From Gracilariopsis chorda (Eukaryota > Rhodophyta > Florideophyceae > Gracilariales > Gracilariaceae): a stretch of 64,000 bases of DNA. The stretch covers positions 620,001 through 684,000 of the forward strand of contig NBIV01000002.1 in NCBI GenBank assembly GCA_003194525.1, in the 5' to 3' direction. This document shows positions 61,401 through 64,000 of this stretch, piece by piece. A program made the position numbers and the translations under genes. How positions within the stretch are numbered: position 1 is the stretch's first letter; each line of letters starts with the position of its first letter. The notes beneath the pieces are model-generated. The model did not search any database. It saw nothing but the letters and a program-made list of their open reading frames with translations, and had not been told where the DNA came from.

Positions 61401-64000
61401 CAGATCCTCTATACAAATCCGGATGGACGCTGGGAACTTTAACTCTGATCATCATTATCGACTTTCAACAACTTCACCCATTGCATTTCTGTTCCTAACA
61501 TTTTCGTAAGAACGTCTTTATAGTCCAAGAACGTTCCTGCAACCAGCAGTAAACGTTTACTTTAGATATGTAGGACTATACTATGTACTTATGCAGTGCA
61601 GTTTAAGTTCTTATTCGTGTTCGAATTCCATAGGTAGCTAAGAAAGTTCTTTCTACGTATGCAGCGTATAGTTAGTTTCTTTTCCTTTTTGGAGAGTATT
61701 GGTTTGGAGTACCGTGTAGCCTACGAATACATTACAAAAAACATGAGTATTTTTGTTAGAAGGGTATATCGCACAAAACCTGAAAAACAATTAAATTTTC
61801 TCCCAACTTTTGGACTTCAGCGACCACATAAAGGTCAAACATTGGCCATTTTCCGCAATATTTGACGTTCATAGTGATCAGAATAGCGTAGAGAACGAAG
61901 GTATGACCATAATTTGGGGGCTGTGAAAACAGGCACTGTGTTCTTCTGTCCATAGTTAGAACAGGTTTACGAGTGGTGCATAAATATCACTGGCAGAACA
62001 GTCATAAGTGTGTGGCACGATGCTAGGTTACATGTTTTTCTGCCATAACTCAGGAGAGAGGAGTTTGGATATGAAGTTCCACCTCAACCATTTTAGGACT
62101 TCTTCCTCCTTTCGTTTCTACTTCCATGCCCCTGAACGCCCCGGCATGGCGCCACCGCCGACGCTGCTCAATACACTCTGACTTCCACCGTCCCCAGTCA
62201 TGCCGCCAGCAGTGCCTACATACCTCATCTCTGCCGCATCGTCTGATGCTTAATTTGAATACAAAAACCAGCGTTTATTAAAGTGGAAAGAAATGGTGGT
62301 GTAATATATTAACTCTGGTTATGCAATTAATAATCCATAGAATCCACTACAGCCAGCATAATGAGCGTTACAAGGGCATGGCCGTAACTACGAGCAACAA
62401 GCACCATGGAGCCCGGATTACCTTGTACATATACGTGCGGCAGACATTTCAAAGTATGTTCGAGTGAGGGCTGCAGCTTTCATACCTTTTAATTACGGTC
62501 CAAAATATCTGAAAGTATGCTTCAAATCTCGCCAACACTGTACGAAGGGTTAGTGGCGATGTTCTTGGCAGTCCCATGAGACTAAATTTGAGGTAAGAGT
62601 GCTTTGTTGGAGCCAGAACCCTCTTCCGAAGCTTCATAATCTAAAGAAGGACTGTGCATATGATTGTTCCCATCAAGAATCGTCAGAAATCTCTTGCACA
62701 AGCCAGGTGATTTTGAAAACTTGATATGTAGCCATATTGATGGAGGACATGGTGGTACGGGAAGTGGTGTGTAACAAAGCATGATTAGTAGTGGAGTGTT
62801 TTTGTACAATACTTCTGCACTAAAGTTACAACAGTAATACTGTGAATTGATGGTTAGAACATGCCAGCTTTGCAGGTACTCTTGCAGTCTTCGTGCAGCC
62901 TGATTCAATTTTGACTGTACCATGCGAAGCAGTTTACTTCTTTTTCTCCCGAATCGGAAGAACAGGGGGGTAACTGAGGACAATGAACAACAACCCCCAA
63001 TCAACCTCCACACTTTTGACACCCATTACATTTCCTCAGAGCCAGCTGCTTTCTGTACTCCTCAGTCCGTCACCCTGCTGATATCATCTTGTTTTCGGTG
63101 CCTTGGCTCATCGCTTGTCTCGTTGTGTTATAGTTTTAATATCCTCTTACGATTGCCCATGTCGTGTAGCACCTCGGTTATAAGCCACGAAATAGACCTA
63201 AAGTCTTGATCGTGCATGTTGGATGACGACCTTTGTACGGACAATAACCTAACTCAAAGTTCCTGTTGCACACTTTTGGCCACTCTGGTTCTGTTAGAGC
63301 ACTAATAGCTTGTTGTTATTATTTTTACACCTTAATCATCTTCTCTTGCTCTTTTGGCTTGTTTGGGACCTTTCATGTCTTAGTTTCTCTACTCCAGATT
63401 TTACGTAACTGCCGATCTTTTCTGATCTATGATCATTTGGCACTGTATGCCTGTGCCTGTGCTCTTGACTTACAAAAACGTTCGTATCCTAGCTTTACTC
63501 GAAAAAGGTATATTAAGGACTGTCATCATAAAGCGTTGCCGCTAGTAGCATCAAGAGGCTCACAATTAATTTGCTCCGATCATGATATGTTTCAGATCAC
63601 AAAGTCCATCCTACTTGCTTTTCTTTGTTCAGAAAAAACATTCAGTTTCTAAAAGTATCAAAGTTTATGGAATATGCTTTCAATAGTGCAGTAAAAGCAT
63701 TGTTGATGGCTTTCAAACAGTTGTCATTGCACTGAAGGTGCTTTAAAGAGCGACATCCTGGCTTACCGCATAAAAAACCAGCATAGTTCTTAATATCTTC
63801 ATCACGCTGCTTGGAACGAGCGGTCAGCAAAAATTACGCCCTGTCTACAAATACACATGGACATGGGTTTGTGGCACTGCAACGGGAAAATAAGTAATAA
63901 TAATTCATGCTTATTTACCGAAAATCTAAAACAAAATCTGATAGAACGATTCCGAAGTGTCTCTTGCGTGGGGTCGCTCTTTAAGCGACCCCAAAAGCGT
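58407..64000. other. Gene-poor region, no gene recognised
   Basis: Many short open frames on both strands but no domain, splice-supported gene, RNA gene or tail-bearing repeat that I can defend. Parts of 58.4-60.0 kb on the minus strand may be the decayed N-terminal region of the Helitron. A minus-strand frame at 63642-63830 has four closely spaced cysteines (CGKPGCRSL, CNDNC) but no recognised family. Confidence 0.3.
63970..63992. repeat. Small perfect hairpin
   Basis: GGGGTCGCT (63970-63978) and AGCGACCCC (63984-63992) are exact reverse complements around a 5-nt CTTTA loop. Possibly part of a repeat cut by the window end. Confidence 0.7.

Noticed and set aside
63642..63830. Cys-containing minus-strand ORF at the window end
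   Set aside because: 62 codons, no recognisable zinc-binding family and no supporting context.
1..64000. CRISPR arrays, bacterial operons, rRNA or tRNA genes
   Set aside because: No regularly spaced repeats, ribosome-binding-site/operon structure, or rRNA/tRNA signatures were found. The genes, introns and elements are eukaryotic.

Overview
This window is nuclear DNA of a photosynthetic eukaryote. A florideophyte-type red alga (Chondrus/Gracilaria-like) is the best inference. The evidence is a plastid-targeted geranylgeranyl reductase whose transit peptide begins MAF (a Phe next to the initiator Met, typical of primary red/glaucophyte plastid precursors), mostly intronless genes, a few short GT-AG introns (67-146 nt) with CTAAC/CTGAC branch-like motifs, and compact genes separated by transposon debris. 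Other compact algal genomes cannot be excluded from sequence alone.

The left two thirds (1-44 kb) hold the host genes. In order: an armadillo-repeat/protein kinase fusion (+); a broken RRP4 exosome gene (-) split by a non-LTR retrotransposon; an intact hAT-type transposase (+); two divergent kinesin-7 (CENP-E-like) genes sharing one promoter; proteasome subunit beta-3 (+, two introns, first coding exon only the ATG); a Cys-rich type I membrane protein of unknown function (-); a class I/II aminotransferase (-); Elongator subunit ELP1 (+); proteasome ubiquitin receptor RPN10/PSMD4 (-, first exon separate); an ABM-fold small protein (+); a 38-codon OST4 oligosaccharyltransferase subunit (-); plastid geranylgeranyl reductase CHLP (-); and a PHO80-like cyclin (-). 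Themes are mitosis and cell cycle (kinase, two kinesins, cyclin), proteostasis (two proteasome subunits, OST4), RNA/tRNA biology (RRP4, ELP1) and chlorophyll synthesis.

Mobile DNA punctuates this region. One I/ingi-like LINE (RT plus RNase H) of 3.2 kb sits in RRP4 and is bounded by a 14-bp target-site duplication. Several truncated relatives share its (GAA)n tail. Two ~360-bp elements (near 12.3 and 34.9 kb) look like SINEs that share the LINE 3' end. A perfect 26-bp-arm palindrome lies about 100 bp upstream of ELP1.

The right third (44.5-64 kb) has no gene I would call functional. It contains a decayed, A+C-skewed coding relic, a long diverged repeat present in two inverted copies (46-48 kb and 53.3-54.3 kb), a frameshifted LTR-retrotransposon gag, and a Helitron replicase/helicase relic. 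The rest is unrecognised, repeat-like DNA.

Shared promoter words suggest co-regulation. The 13-mer AATTTGAAACGGC (overlapping CHR-like TTTGAA and MYB-like AACGG) occurs upstream of both the ARM-kinase and the kinesin pair. The palindrome TCACACGTGTCA occurs in the kinesin promoter and upstream of the cyclin gene.
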